From NCBI RefSeq assembly GCF_051257895.1, contig NZ_CP194331.1, forward strand, positions 1,178,001 to 1,242,000: a stretch of DNA of 64,000 bases, read 5' to 3'. Below, one piece after another: positions 26,939-36,643 of this stretch; position 1 is the first letter of the stretch, and each line of letters opens with the position of its first letter. Source of the stretch: Gallionella straubiae. Lineage in GTDB: Bacteria > Pseudomonadota > Gammaproteobacteria > Burkholderiales > Gallionellaceae. A program made the position numbers and the translations under genes. The notes under the pieces were generated by a model. That model searched no databases, was not told the DNA's origin, and was given only the letters and a program-made list of their open reading frames with translations.

Positions 26939-26964
<26 letters not shown>
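25975..26964 (-). CDS. gluQ: glutamyl-Q tRNA(Asp) synthetase
   Basis: The 329-residue protein is a paralogue of the glutamyl-tRNA synthetase catalytic domain that charges glutamate onto queuosine of tRNA-Asp. It has RGRFAPSPTGPLHFGSLAAA (HIGH-like), the zinc-site region YPCCCTRKEI with later VYPGACR, and the KMSKS counterpart GEKLSKQTLAP. The TTG start overlaps the end of clpA by 26 bases. Residues about 152-173 (SVRPELVEG...DRLSPNS) do not belong to the family. They are encoded by an inserted palindromic repeat, which explains the extra length over the usual 290-300. The insertion precedes a normal IIEFDDALQGHIAQ. Confidence 0.92.
26450..26507. repeat. in-gene REP-like palindrome (TTCGACAAGCTCAGGGCGAAC type)
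   Basis: Two inverted copies of the CCTGTCGAAG / CTTCGACAAGCTCAG word face each other within 58 bases inside gluQ. A related element lies at 57307-57346 in the purM-purN gap. The reading frame is kept through the insertion. Confidence 0.75.
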
Positions 26965-29191
<2,227 letters not shown>

Positions 29192-29192
29192 C

Positions 29193-29501
29193 TTAAATTC
29201 CCTCCATACCGCATCGTAGTGGATGCCCGTGCTGTTTCGCAAATGCCGATACCTGGGCAACCTTGGTTTCGGCGACATCCAGCGAGTACACCCCGCACAC
29301 CGCCGAACCTTCGTTGTGGACTTTGAGCATGGTTTGCAGCGCGCGTTCACGGTTCATTGCAAAAAAGCGCTGCAACACCTCAATCACAAAGTCCATCGTG
29401 GTGTAGTCGTCATTAAACAAAATCACCTTATACATGCGCGGCGGCCTTGTTTTGGCGCGTTCCGGCACAAGCACCGAGCTGTTTTGCTGTTTAATCGCCA
29501 T
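29193..29501 (-). CDS. clpS: ATP-dependent Clp protease adaptor ClpS
   Basis: The 102-residue protein has the N-end rule adaptor fold: PPRMYKVILFNDDYTTMDFVIEVL (in parts), then NRERALQTMLKVHNEGSAVCGVY and VAETKVAQV. The ND-DYTTM residues line the N-degron pocket. I prefer the ATG at 29501; another ATG 24 bases upstream also has a weak site. It is the first gene of clpS-clpA-gluQ and is divergent from the cold-shock gene. Confidence 0.95.
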   Translation of the reverse strand: MAIKQQNSSVLVPERAKTRPPRMYKVILFNDDYTTMDFVIEVLQRFFAMNRERALQTMLKVHNEGSAVCGVYSLDVAETKVAQVSAFAKQHGHPLRCGMEGI

Positions 29502-29702
29502 AGATCCCAGTGACCATTCTGACACTCTCTTCGGACACTATACTTGATGATTAACGGTGCTTTTTCAAGCCTAATCGGAAAATATTTAATAAACCCTCTT
29601 GACGGTATCGACGAAACAAGAGTAAAAAGCGCGCTGGTGTTTGATTCAAAGTATCTGCAGTACTGGTTTTGCCGTGTGCGATCTTATGACTCAAACAGTT
29701 TC

Positions 29703-29726
29703 GCGGGGGAGCTTCCCCGCTTTTTT
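29703..29726 (+). promoter_or_regulatory. terminator-like hairpin in the cold-shock gene leader
   Basis: GCGGGG/CCCCGC with a 6-base partly paired loop is followed by six T residues, ending 17 bases before the ATG and immediately before the AAGGAAG ribosome binding site. This is a textbook intrinsic terminator inside a leader of up to about 200 bases. It suggests read-through or folding-dependent control of the gene. Confidence 0.65.
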
Positions 29727-29742
29727 GTAAGGAAGTAAACAC

Positions 29743-29946
29743 ATGGCAACTGGTACAGTAAAATGGTTCAACGATGCAAAAGGTTTTGGTTTTATCACTC
29801 CCGATGACGGCAGCGAGGATTTGTTCGCACACTTCTCCGCCATCAACATGAGCGGATTCAAGTCACTCAAGGAAGGCCAGAAGGTCAGCTTTGAAGTGGT
29901 GCAAGGACCCAAAGGCAAGCAAGCCTCCAATATTCAAGCCGCCTAA
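29743..29946 (+). CDS. cold-shock protein, CspA family
   Basis: The 67-residue single cold-shock domain protein contains RNP1 KGFGFI (16-21) and RNP2 LFAHFS (about 28-33). It starts MATGTVKWFNDAK. Such proteins bind single-stranded RNA and act as chaperones or antiterminators. Its leader is AT-rich and ends in a terminator-like hairpin, which fits post-transcriptional control. It is monocistronic, with a clear terminator after it. Confidence 0.96.
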   Translation: MATGTVKWFNDAKGFGFITPDDGSEDLFAHFSAINMSGFKSLKEGQKVSFEVVQGPKGKQASNIQAA

Positions 29947-29987
29947 CCAGCGGTTTTTTGTTGCAATAGATATGTTGCAATGAATGA

Positions 29988-30016
29988 AGCCCGGCACGTA
30001 AGCGCCGGGCTCTTTT
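29988..30016 (+). terminator. intrinsic terminator of the cold-shock gene
   Basis: AGCCCGGC and GCCGGGCT form an 8-bp stem around an 8-base loop, followed by CTTTTATTT. Confidence 0.85.
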
Positions 30017-30080
30017 ATTTGCGGGTTGGCGCTGCATTTGCCTACTCCAACCGGCACTGCCCGGTTAACGGAAAATCCCC

Positions 30081-31007
30081 TCATCCCTGCGCAATCAGGG
30101 CTTCCGTCTTCTCCACGATCCCGCCGCGCTTCAGCATGGAAAGATACTTCGTCTCATTGAGCGCTGTCACCTTGTCCAGGTAGGCGATGTTCTTCTCGGT
30201 GGACTCCAGGTAGTAGTTGTTCTCCACCCCAAACCTGTCCTTGAAATGGAATGCCAGCCTGGCATGGATGCCACCCAGCTCACCGTCAAGCTTTTGCCGG
30301 GTGACTTCATAGAAATTCCGGGTCTTGCGCAGCAGGTCGTGGATGTTCTGGAAGCTCCCGAAATGCGCTTCCTCGAATTCCAGATACAGGAACAGCAGCT
30401 TCTCCAGATAGGTGCGGTCGGCCATTTGCCCCGTCAAATCGGCGGTGCTGACGATTTGCCCGAGCAAGCGAGTGCGCTCGTCGGGAAAATGAATTTTGGA
30501 TATAGACAAGGCCGGGTCGGTACAGAGAATGATAAATTTCAGACGGGTTGCCAGCTCGGGCGGCAGGTGCCGGTCGGCAACATAGCGCTGCATGAATTCA
30601 ATGCCCCGGTTCACATGGCTTTGCGTGTATTGCGCACCGGTGCCCGATTCTTCGCCTTCCCGTTGCGCGTAGCCGATATCGTGCATCAGGGCAGCCATCA
30701 TGATCAGGGTCATTTCGTCGTCGGCCAGCCGGGTATCCGAAAGATGCACGCCATGCATCAGCCGCACGGCGCACAGGAAGACATCCAGCGTGTGGTGCAG
30801 GTCGTGGTATAGCGTTCGGATGGGGCAATAGCCGGGGTATTCGCCGCGGAACAGGCGCACCACGTCATCGAAAGCGGCACGTGCAACGGAGAAATCGTAT
30901 GCGGGGCTGATGCGCCTAACGATCCCGGCTGCCCTGGACCAGACCTCTTCCGGGTTGCCGTTGGCAAAAAGATTGTTGATCTCGGCAGAGGTCGGGGTAT
31001 TTTCCAT
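30081..31007 (-). CDS. HD domain phosphohydrolase-like protein
   Basis: The 308-residue soluble protein contains a metal-dependent HD domain: YHDLHHTLDV at 67-76 supplies the first histidines, MHDIGYA at 108-114 the HD pair, and SHVNRGIEFM a later one. Related proteins are annotated as HDc-type phosphohydrolases or cyclic nucleotide phosphodiesterases. No sensor domain is attached, and the substrate cannot be told from the sequence. The gene stands alone, with a 150-base gap to the next. The start is the first ATG. Confidence 0.75.
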   Translation of the reverse strand: MENTPTSAEINNLFANGNPEEVWSRAAGIVRRISPAYDFSVARAAFDDVVRLFRGEYPGYCPIRTLYHDLHHTLDVFLCAVRLMHGVHLSDTRLADDEMTLIMMAALMHDIGYAQREGEESGTGAQYTQSHVNRGIEFMQRYVADRHLPPELATRLKFIILCTDPALSISKIHFPDERTRLLGQIVSTADLTGQMADRTYLEKLLFLYLEFEEAHFGSFQNIHDLLRKTRNFYEVTRQKLDGELGGIHARLAFHFKDRFGVENNYYLESTEKNIAYLDKVTALNETKYLSMLKRGGIVEKTEALIAQG

Positions 31008-31155
31008 GATTATTATTCAGTACAGAAAGTGGTTAAGTTCGTTTCCCGCTGCTGTTAATCCTGCAAATCAAGACACCAGAACAAGCCGTCCCTTCTCCAG
31101 CTAGCCACCATGATATTCGGGCGGCGCAGCAAAGATCAACCCATCCCCTTTATCG

Positions 31156-32016
31156 TCAATGCGCGTAGCGCCTGATGAAAGCCAACACCGCATCGCGATA
31201 CTCGACCCCGCCCACCGCGCCGTTGTTGCTGTGCTCGCCGCCCTCGATCAGCACGAGCGTCTTGGGTTGCGGCGCAGCCTCGAACAATTGTTTGGCCATG
31301 CCGGCCGGCACTTTCTGGTCCCAGGTGCCGTGTATCAGCAGCAGCGGGACTTTCAGTTGCGCAATCTTCTGCAGCGACTCGAAGCGCTGGTTCAGCAACA
31401 GGCCGATCGGCAACAAACCATGCTTCAACTCGCCCATCGCCCGCATCGAGGTAAAGGTGCTTTCGGCAATCAGCCCTGCCGCCTCGGGATGCCGCACCGC
31501 CAAGTTGATGGCGACCGCACCGCCCAGCGAATGGCCGTAGATGAAGGCCTGCTGAGGCTTCACGCCGCGCTGCCCGAGCAGGTATTGCCAGGCGGCCTCG
31601 GCATCCTCATAGACCTTGGCCTCGCTGGGTTTGCCGCCCGTGCTCTTGCCGTAGCCGCGATAGTCCACCAGCAGCAGGTTGCAGCCCAGCGCGCGGAAGC
31701 GCAACGCATTTTCCAGGTTGTAGCCGATGTTGCGGAAATTACCGTGCAGGTACAACACGGTAGGCGCATTGTTTTGATTCTGCTCCGCCGGAATCCACCA
31801 GGCGTACAACTCGCCGCGCTCCGCGCCGTTGCCGGAAGGGATGCGCAACTCCTCGAAGGTCACGCCAAGCCGCGCCGGAGTGGTCTGCAACACCGCATCC
31901 GGTTCAAAGATGCTATCCAGCTGGGTATCCCATATGTCGTAGACGCGTGCCGACGCGTAGGCCACGAGCAGCAACGCAACCAGTGCGCCGATGCGGCGCA
32001 TGGCCTGTTTACTCAT
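31156..32016 (-). CDS. alpha/beta hydrolase with N-terminal membrane anchor
   Basis: The 286-residue protein has an N-terminal hydrophobic segment (IGALVALLLVAYASARV). Its hydrolase core includes VLYLHGNFRNIGYN (oxyanion region), LLVDYRGYGKSTG, a nucleophile elbow YGHSLGGAVA (Ser about 168), the acid in IHGTWDQKVP and a late His in GGEHSNNG. It resembles the BEM46/YfhR-like family of membrane-anchored serine hydrolases; substrates are unknown. Its ATG overlaps the dnaQ stop by 4 bases, making it the last gene of the methyltransferase-rnhA-dnaQ chain. Confidence 0.85.
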   Translation of the reverse strand: MSKQAMRRIGALVALLLVAYASARVYDIWDTQLDSIFEPDAVLQTTPARLGVTFEELRIPSGNGAERGELYAWWIPAEQNQNNAPTVLYLHGNFRNIGYNLENALRFRALGCNLLLVDYRGYGKSTGGKPSEAKVYEDAEAAWQYLLGQRGVKPQQAFIYGHSLGGAVAINLAVRHPEAAGLIAESTFTSMRAMGELKHGLLPIGLLLNQRFESLQKIAQLKVPLLLIHGTWDQKVPAGMAKQLFEAAPQPKTLVLIEGGEHSNNGAVGGVEYRDAVLAFIRRYAH

Positions 32017-32711
32017 GCTTTTTCCAGCTGCAGCCAGAGGCAGTTGCTTTTGCTCGCCTTGTCGATGTCGGCAAGCTGCTGCGCGTGCTCGGCCAATTCT
32101 TCCGCACTGGCTTGCAGCACGCGCAATGCGGGGCGTGACGCATCGGTGCTCAACAACGCGGGCTGGCGCATCGGCTGCACTTCCACCTCGCCGAGCAGGC
32201 TCTTCTGCCCGCGCGTCATGGCGAAATACACCTCAGCCAGCAGTTCGGTATCCAGCAGCGCGCCGTGCAGGGTGCGATGCGCATTGTCGATCTCGTAGCG
32301 GCTGCACAACGCGTCCAGGCTGTTCTTCTTGCCAGGATGCATCTCGCGCGCGAGCTTCAGCGTATCCGTCACCCCGTTCGGCAGCGGCGGCAGGCCGAGC
32401 AGTTCCAGCTCATGATTGAGAAAACCGATATCGAACGGCGCGTTGTGGATAATCAGTTCCGCCCCCTCGATGAACTCCAGGAAACCGGCGACGATATCGG
32501 CGAACTTCGCCTCATTCTGCAGGCGCTCATAGGTCAGTCCATGCACCGCCGCCGCCCCCGCATCGATCTCGCGCTCGGGATTGAGATAACGGTGAAAGCG
32601 GCGCAGCGACACCTTGCGCCCGTCCAGCTCGATCGCCGCCAGCTCGATGACGCGATGCCCCTGCCTGGGGTCCAGCCCGGTAGTTTCCGTATCCAGCACG
32701 ATCTTACGCAT
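32013..32711 (-). CDS. dnaQ: DNA polymerase III subunit epsilon (proofreading exonuclease)
   Basis: The 232-residue protein has the DEDDh exonuclease motifs: Exo I VLDTETTGLDP, Exo II HNAPFDIGFLNHE, and Exo III HRTLHGALLDTELLAEVY with the catalytic His. The C-terminal part, the alpha-subunit binding region, is short but typical. Its start overlaps rnhA by 8 bases. rnhA and dnaQ are adjacent but divergent in Escherichia coli, while here they are co-directional. Confidence 0.96.
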   Translation of the reverse strand: MRKIVLDTETTGLDPRQGHRVIELAAIELDGRKVSLRRFHRYLNPEREIDAGAAAVHGLTYERLQNEAKFADIVAGFLEFIEGAELIIHNAPFDIGFLNHELELLGLPPLPNGVTDTLKLAREMHPGKKNSLDALCSRYEIDNAHRTLHGALLDTELLAEVYFAMTRGQKSLLGEVEVQPMRQPALLSTDASRPALRVLQASAEELAEHAQQLADIDKASKSNCLWLQLEKA

Positions 32712-33159
32712 TGCCTTGCTCCTGTATCAGTTCCACGCCGCGGTTCGCCAGCTCGTCTGCACGCTCGTTGCCGTCGTGTCCGGCGTGCCCCTTGACCCAC
32801 ACCCATTCGATGTCGTGCTGCGCCGCAAGTGCGTCCAGCCTGCGCCACAGGTCCTCGTTCTTCACCGGCTTCTTGTCCGCCGTCTTCCAGCCGCGCTGCT
32901 TCCAGCCATGTATCCAGGCACTGATGCCCTGCTGCACATATTTGGAATCGGTGTGCAGGCGCACATGGCAATGGCGCTTCAATGCCTCCAGCGCCGAGAT
33001 TGCCGCAAGCAGTTCCATGCGGTTGTTGGTGGTATGCGCCTCGCCGCCGAACAGCTCGCGCTCCTTGCCCTTGCTGCACAGCAGCGCACCCCATCCGCCC
33101 ACGCCGGGGTTGCCCTTGCATGCGCCGTCGGTAAATATTTCAACTACATCTTTATTCAT
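32704..33159 (-). CDS. rnhA: ribonuclease HI
   Basis: The 151-residue enzyme removes the RNA strand of RNA-DNA hybrids. Catalytic residues are visible: Asp in IFTDGACKGNPG, Glu in RMELLAAI, Asp in HTDSKYVQ and Asp in NERADELAN. The basic handle region WIHGWKQRGWKTADKKP is present. The ATG at 33159 overlaps the preceding methyltransferase stop by 4 bases. Longer readings of this frame run into the methyltransferase and are not real. Confidence 0.97.
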   Translation of the reverse strand: MNKDVVEIFTDGACKGNPGVGGWGALLCSKGKERELFGGEAHTTNNRMELLAAISALEALKRHCHVRLHTDSKYVQQGISAWIHGWKQRGWKTADKKPVKNEDLWRRLDALAAQHDIEWVWVKGHAGHDGNERADELANRGVELIQEQGNA

Positions 33160-33908
33160 TGCGGATCGGTCCCGTTGCGCTGCGTAATCTTGTTGTTCAA
33201 TTTGGGCGCGACCGGCAGCAGCTTGCTCACCAGCCTCTCGTTCCACTGCGGCTTGATCAGCCGCATCCCGGGCACACGCTTGACCGCGTGCAGAAAGTAC
33301 ACCCCGCCGCTCACCGCCCACCAGCGGTCGCCCGCCTTTTCCATGAAGGCATAGCGCTCCAGCCATTTGGCCTTGCGAAACGGCGGCGCGTAGGCGGCGA
33401 AACGCCCGCCCGCCACCTCGAAGCCGAGCAACGCCAGCCAGTCCTTCATGCGCGTCAATGAGATGAAATGGCCGTTCCACGGATAGCCTTGCTTGCAGCC
33501 GAGCGCGCGGCGCAAGCCCCAGAGGCTGCGCGGATTGAAACCGCTGATGACGAGGCTGCCCTCCGGCATCAGCACCCGCTCCACCTCGCGCAGGATCTGG
33601 TGCGGATTCTCGGAAAACTCAAGGACATGCGGGATCAGCACCAGATCCAGGCTGGCGCTATCGAAAGGCAGTTCGGCACAGCACAGGCGCACCGAATTTC
33701 CCGGCTGGTTGCCCGCGCTGAAGCGCAGCGGCATCCGGTTTCTGCGCAGGAAATCGTACTCGGGCAAGCCGAGCTGCAGCGCGTTGTAACCGAAGATATC
33801 GCTTACCGTGCGGTCGAAATACGCCTGCTCGCGCGCCAGCACATAGCCGCCCTGCTCGGTGGCGAACCACTCGCTCAAACTTCGCGCGGTTAACTTACAA
33901 TTCGGCAT
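33156..33908 (-). CDS. class I SAM-dependent methyltransferase (YafS-like)
   Basis: From the ATG at 33908 the product has 250 residues. The C-terminal part of a Methyltransf_11 fold is clear: ELPFDSASLDLVLIPHVLEFSENPHQILREVERVLMPEGSLVISGFNPRSLWG in outline. It then has a family-specific region ending in YFLHAVKRVPGMRLI. The classical GxGxG SAM motif is weak. Position beside gloB, rnhA and dnaQ matches Escherichia coli yafS. The acceptor is unknown. It is divergent from gloB with only 22 bases between the start codons. Confidence 0.82.
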   Translation of the reverse strand: MPNCKLTARSLSEWFATEQGGYVLAREQAYFDRTVSDIFGYNALQLGLPEYDFLRRNRMPLRFSAGNQPGNSVRLCCAELPFDSASLDLVLIPHVLEFSENPHQILREVERVLMPEGSLVISGFNPRSLWGLRRALGCKQGYPWNGHFISLTRMKDWLALLGFEVAGGRFAAYAPPFRKAKWLERYAFMEKAGDRWWAVSGGVYFLHAVKRVPGMRLIKPQWNERLVSKLLPVAPKLNNKITQRNGTDPQ

Positions 33909-33930
33909 CGTCCATTTTCCAATTTGTCCC

Positions 33931-34692
33931 ATGCCCGACATCACCGCCATCCCCGCCCTGCGGGACAACTATATCTGGGCTATTCACGATAACCGGCATG
34001 CCGCCGTGGTCGATCCCGGTGAGGCCGCACCGGTGCTGGCGTTCCTCGATGCGCACAGCCTGCGGCTAAGCGCCATCCTGTGCACCCACCGCCACGCCGA
34101 CCATACCGGCGGTATCGCAAAATTGCGTGAAGTATACAACGTGCCGGTGTACGGGCGGCGGCATCCCGGCAACCCGTATATCACCCATGACCTGCGCGAG
34201 GGCGGCCGGCTCAAACTCGACCCGCCCGGCATCTCATTCGACATCCTCGAAATCCCCGGCCACCTCGACGACCACCTCGCTTTCGTCGCGCCCGGCATCC
34301 TGTTTTGCGGCGATACGCTGTTCGGCGCGGGCTGCGGCAGGAACTTCGAGGGCACACCCGCGCAACTGTTCCACTCCCTGCAACGCCTCGCTGCGCTGCC
34401 GGACGACACCGATGTCTATTGCGCGCATGAATACACAGAAGCCAACCTGCGGTTCGCACTGGCCTGCGAACCGCACAACCCGGATATCCGGCGGCGCGTC
34501 GAAGAGGTCGAGCAACTGCGCACCGCCAACCTGCCCACCGTCCCCTCCAGCATCGCACTGGAAAAAGCCACCAATCCCTTCCTGCGCTGCACCCGGCCGG
34601 AACTGATCCGCACGCTGCAGCGGCACGGCCTCGCAGACAGCAGCGAACTCGGCGTGTTTACTGCCTTGCGGGAGTGGCGCAACCACTTTTAG
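33931..34692 (+). CDS. gloB: hydroxyacylglutathione hydrolase (glyoxalase II)
   Basis: The 253-residue metallo-beta-lactamase-fold enzyme hydrolyses S-lactoylglutathione in methylglyoxal detoxification. It begins ITAIPALRDNYIWAIHD and carries the metal motif CTHRHADHTGG (about 51-61). GHLDDHLAF, GDTLFGAGCGRNFEG and the C-terminal HEYTEANLRFA follow, all diagnostic. The ATG at 33931 gives the family start; the frame is open upstream but overlaps the divergent gene. A second possible glyoxalase, DJ-1-like, lies at 44.3 kb. Confidence 0.97.
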   Translation: MPDITAIPALRDNYIWAIHDNRHAAVVDPGEAAPVLAFLDAHSLRLSAILCTHRHADHTGGIAKLREVYNVPVYGRRHPGNPYITHDLREGGRLKLDPPGISFDILEIPGHLDDHLAFVAPGILFCGDTLFGAGCGRNFEGTPAQLFHSLQRLAALPDDTDVYCAHEYTEANLRFALACEPHNPDIRRRVEEVEQLRTANLPTVPSSIALEKATNPFLRCTRPELIRTLQRHGLADSSELGVFTALREWRNHF

Positions 34693-34734
34693 ATTGCGGC
34701 AGCAGGCGTTCTGGTTTATCCTGCGCGCCCTTTC

Positions 34735-34825
34735 GGAGAGGTGGATGAGCGGTTTAAGTCGCACGCCTGGAAAGCGTGTTTGGGTTAATAGCCCAACGGG
34801 GGTTCGAATCCCCCCCTCTCCGCCA
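34735..34825 (+). tRNA. tRNA-Ser (anticodon GGA)
   Basis: The acceptor stem GGAGAGG pairs with CCTCTCC. The anticodon stem CACGC/GCGTG encloses CTGGAAA, giving anticodon GGA at 34769-34771, which reads UCC and UCU. A long variable arm (TTGGGTTAATAGCCCAA) and the T arm GGGGGTTCGAATCCCCC complete the class II tRNA, and CCA is encoded. Its 3' end and downstream terminator are partly duplicated at 34994-35045. Confidence 0.96.
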
Positions 34826-34830
34826 AATAC

Positions 34831-34860
34831 AAAGCCGTCTCTTGTGGGCGGCTTTTTATT
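34831..34860 (+). terminator. terminator after tRNA-Ser
   Basis: AAAGCCG and CGGCTTT form a stem around TCTCTTGTGGG, followed by TTATTT. Confidence 0.75.
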
Positions 34861-34993
34861 TGGTTGAGATGGAAGTGTGGACGAAACCTCGTGGGTTCGA
34901 CCAGCGAGCACCGCTCGCGCAGGATGCCCGCAGGGCAGTCCCGAATGAAATGAGGGATGAGGCTTTCGCGGGGGCAACGCGAAAGCCGAACAC

Positions 34994-35045
34994 CCCCCCC
35001 TCTCCGCCAAATACAAATTGCCCCTTGTGGGCAGTTTTTCTTTGT
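34994..35045. repeat. duplicated tRNA-Ser 3' end plus terminator
   Basis: Bases 34994-35017 repeat 34810-34833 exactly over 24 bases: the last part of the T arm, acceptor strand, CCA and AATACAAA. The following 28 bases are a diverged copy of the tRNA terminator (CTTGTGGGC shared, then a T-run). Such duplications at a tRNA 3' end are the usual trace of tyrosine-recombinase integration. Only about 160 bases lie between the copies. Confidence 0.7.
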
Positions 35046-35052
35046 ACGCAAC

Positions 35053-35406
35053 CTAGAAAGAGTAAATCGCGTAAGCCCTGCGGATAAAGATGAGCGAGGC
35101 GAGCGCCAGCGGCAGGAACAACGATCCCAATACCACGGCCACCAGCAGCGCCCAGCCGAGTTGCCTCAGCGCGCCTTCCCGACAGGTCTCCCCGTCTACC
35201 CGTATGCCGTAGATATGGGCACTGCAAATGAGCAGCTCCATTTCCTTCCCCGTTTCCATGCGGTCGAGCAGGCAGCGGGCGGCGCGTATGCCCTGGAGGC
35301 GCTGCCCGCCTATTTCGATGACGGACGCCCTGAAGGTATCGCCCGACCAGACCCCATCGCCGACCACGGTCAGCCTGCCCTTTACAATCGCCTGACTCCA
35401 TATCAT
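35053..35406 (-). CDS. small membrane protein of unknown function
   Basis: The 117-residue product has a soluble beta-rich N-terminal part (residues 1-80, with GRLTVVGDGVWSGDTFRASVIEIGGQRL in parts) and one C-terminal membrane segment (LGWALLVAVVLGSLFLPLALASLIFI). The soluble part, with IWSQAIVKGRLTVVGDG, looks like a small OB- or SH3-like barrel, but I do not recognise a named family. It stands alone beyond the tRNA duplication. Confidence 0.55.
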   Translation of the reverse strand: MIWSQAIVKGRLTVVGDGVWSGDTFRASVIEIGGQRLQGIRAARCLLDRMETGKEMELLICSAHIYGIRVDGETCREGALRQLGWALLVAVVLGSLFLPLALASLIFIRRAYAIYSF

Positions 35407-35520
35407 TTTGCTTCAACTCCAGACCAGTTTCGGATACACCATATATTTTGCAGTGCGCCCCCGCCTGCTTATTGTAGCAATGCGCCATCGCGCTGAGGCA
35501 GAGGCACCTTTCCGCCAAGC

Positions 35521-35543
35521 AAAAAAAACCGCCTTGCGGCGGT
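35521..35543 (-). terminator. intrinsic terminator after the hemerythrin gene
   Basis: On the minus strand ACCGCC-GCAA-GGCGGT is followed by a run of eight T residues. It lies 32 bases after the stop of the hemerythrin gene at 35575. Confidence 0.88.
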
Positions 35544-35574
35544 TAAGGGGAGGAGAGCCGGGCTTGCCCGACTC

Positions 35575-36000
35575 TCAACCGGGTTTGAAATCATAGGGGC
35601 GGGTTTGCAGCGCCGGTTTCATCAGCATGTCTTCGCCGCTGATATGCCCGACCAGCCACTCCCTCAGGAATTGCGGATAATGGTCCATGACGTACTCGGA
35701 CCATGCGCCGCCCGTAGTATCCAGCTCGTCTCCGGTATGCTGCAGTTCTCTCTGCAAATGCTGATGCTCCAGTTTGTGCTGATCGAAAGGAACATCAATC
35801 GCCTGCGCAAACTTTGCCTCATTCGCAAAGTGGACATGCGCGCAATCTTTGAGCAGCCTGAATGACCGCAACAGGGCGGCGCTGTCCTTTGTTTCAATCG
35901 CATATTCGATGCTGTTGACTATGCCGATCAGGTTTTTGTGTTCGGAATCGAGCGTCGCATTTCCGACGCTCATCTTCCTTGTCCAGATTAAAGCCATCAT
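35575..36000 (-). CDS. bacteriohemerythrin
   Basis: The 141-residue protein binds O2 at a di-iron centre. Ligands are recognisable: His in DSEHKNLI (21), His and Glu in HVHFANEAKF, His pair in HKLEHQHLQ and His-xxx-Asp in VGHISGEDMLMKP. It opens LIWTRKMSVGNATLD, close to the family's W-xxxxSVG start. Such proteins store, deliver or sense oxygen. Downstream on the same strand is only its terminator. Upstream is a lone receiver protein with a 42-base gap, so the two may be co-transcribed. A second, diverged hemerythrin is at 52951. Confidence 0.93.
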   Translation of the reverse strand: MMALIWTRKMSVGNATLDSEHKNLIGIVNSIEYAIETKDSAALLRSFRLLKDCAHVHFANEAKFAQAIDVPFDQHKLEHQHLQRELQHTGDELDTTGGAWSEYVMDHYPQFLREWLVGHISGEDMLMKPALQTRPYDFKPG

Positions 36001-36042
36001 GTCACCTTGAAATTTGGTTCCGTGAAGTTATTGCGGCAAACT

Positions 36043-36450
36043 TCAACATCCGGGCATCGGCAAGGCTTCCAACCCACCGTCCCGGCGGCCGGGATATACC
36101 CATTGCCACAAAGCTGCACGAACCCGCGTGAGCTGGAAAGCCTTGTCAAAAAAATAGTCCGCTCCGGCGCGCTTGCAGCGATCGGAATAAAACTCGTCGG
36201 TGCAGCCGGTCAACACCACGACTTTGATGCCGGGGTGGCGTTTCTTGATGCATTCCAGCATGCTGATACCCGTCCCGTTCCTCAGGCTGATGTCGAGAAT
36301 CACGAAATCGGGCAGCAACGTACCGATGCGTTCGATTGCCTCCGCCACGCCCGCCGCTTGGCCAATCACTGTGACGCCGGGAATATCGGACAGGATGGAT
36401 CGGAGGTTTTTGAGCATGATCGCCGCATCCTCGACAATAAACACATTCAT
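36043..36450 (-). CDS. stand-alone response-regulator receiver protein
   Basis: From the ATG at 36450, after AGGGGG, the protein has 135 residues and consists of one receiver domain. Acidic pocket VEDAA is at 6-10, the phosphoacceptor Asp lies in FVILDISLRNG (about 54), Thr in VVVLTGCTDEF, and Lys in DYFFDKAFQL. There is no output domain, so it resembles CheY/Spo0F-type relays. It sits between the hemerythrin gene and a NarL-type regulator with a MASE1 kinase, a likely partner. Confidence 0.9.
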   Translation of the reverse strand: MNVFIVEDAAIMLKNLRSILSDIPGVTVIGQAAGVAEAIERIGTLLPDFVILDISLRNGTGISMLECIKKRHPGIKVVVLTGCTDEFYSDRCKRAGADYFFDKAFQLTRVRAALWQWVYPGRRDGGLEALPMPGC

Positions 36451-36643
36451 CGTTCGCCCCCTGCACCCGAAAAAACTGGGACGCATGATGCCCGCACGCA
36501 CGCGGAAAGCGCATCGGCGTTTATCCGTCTATGGCGTAGGTGGTATGACGACTCCTGAGTCAGCGTTTGTCTGACAGCATCCGCGCAAGGGACGCAGTGG
36601 TGGCATCGGCAGGATAGATCATCCCGCGCGGCGGTAGAGACGG

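Noticed and set aside
34234..35016. Minus-strand frames containing FVFGGEGGIRTPVGLLTQ-like and YLAERGGFEPPLGY words around the tRNA-Ser.
   Set aside because: They are translations of tRNA and repeat DNA on the wrong strand, a common false gene call near serine tRNAs.
36540..36640. The phrase CGCAAGGGACGCAGTGG as part of a second cyclic di-GMP riboswitch.
   Set aside because: Only GGGACGCA is shared; the GGCAAACC box, the GAAA hairpin and the downstream CTAA and AGCGGGG parts are missing.
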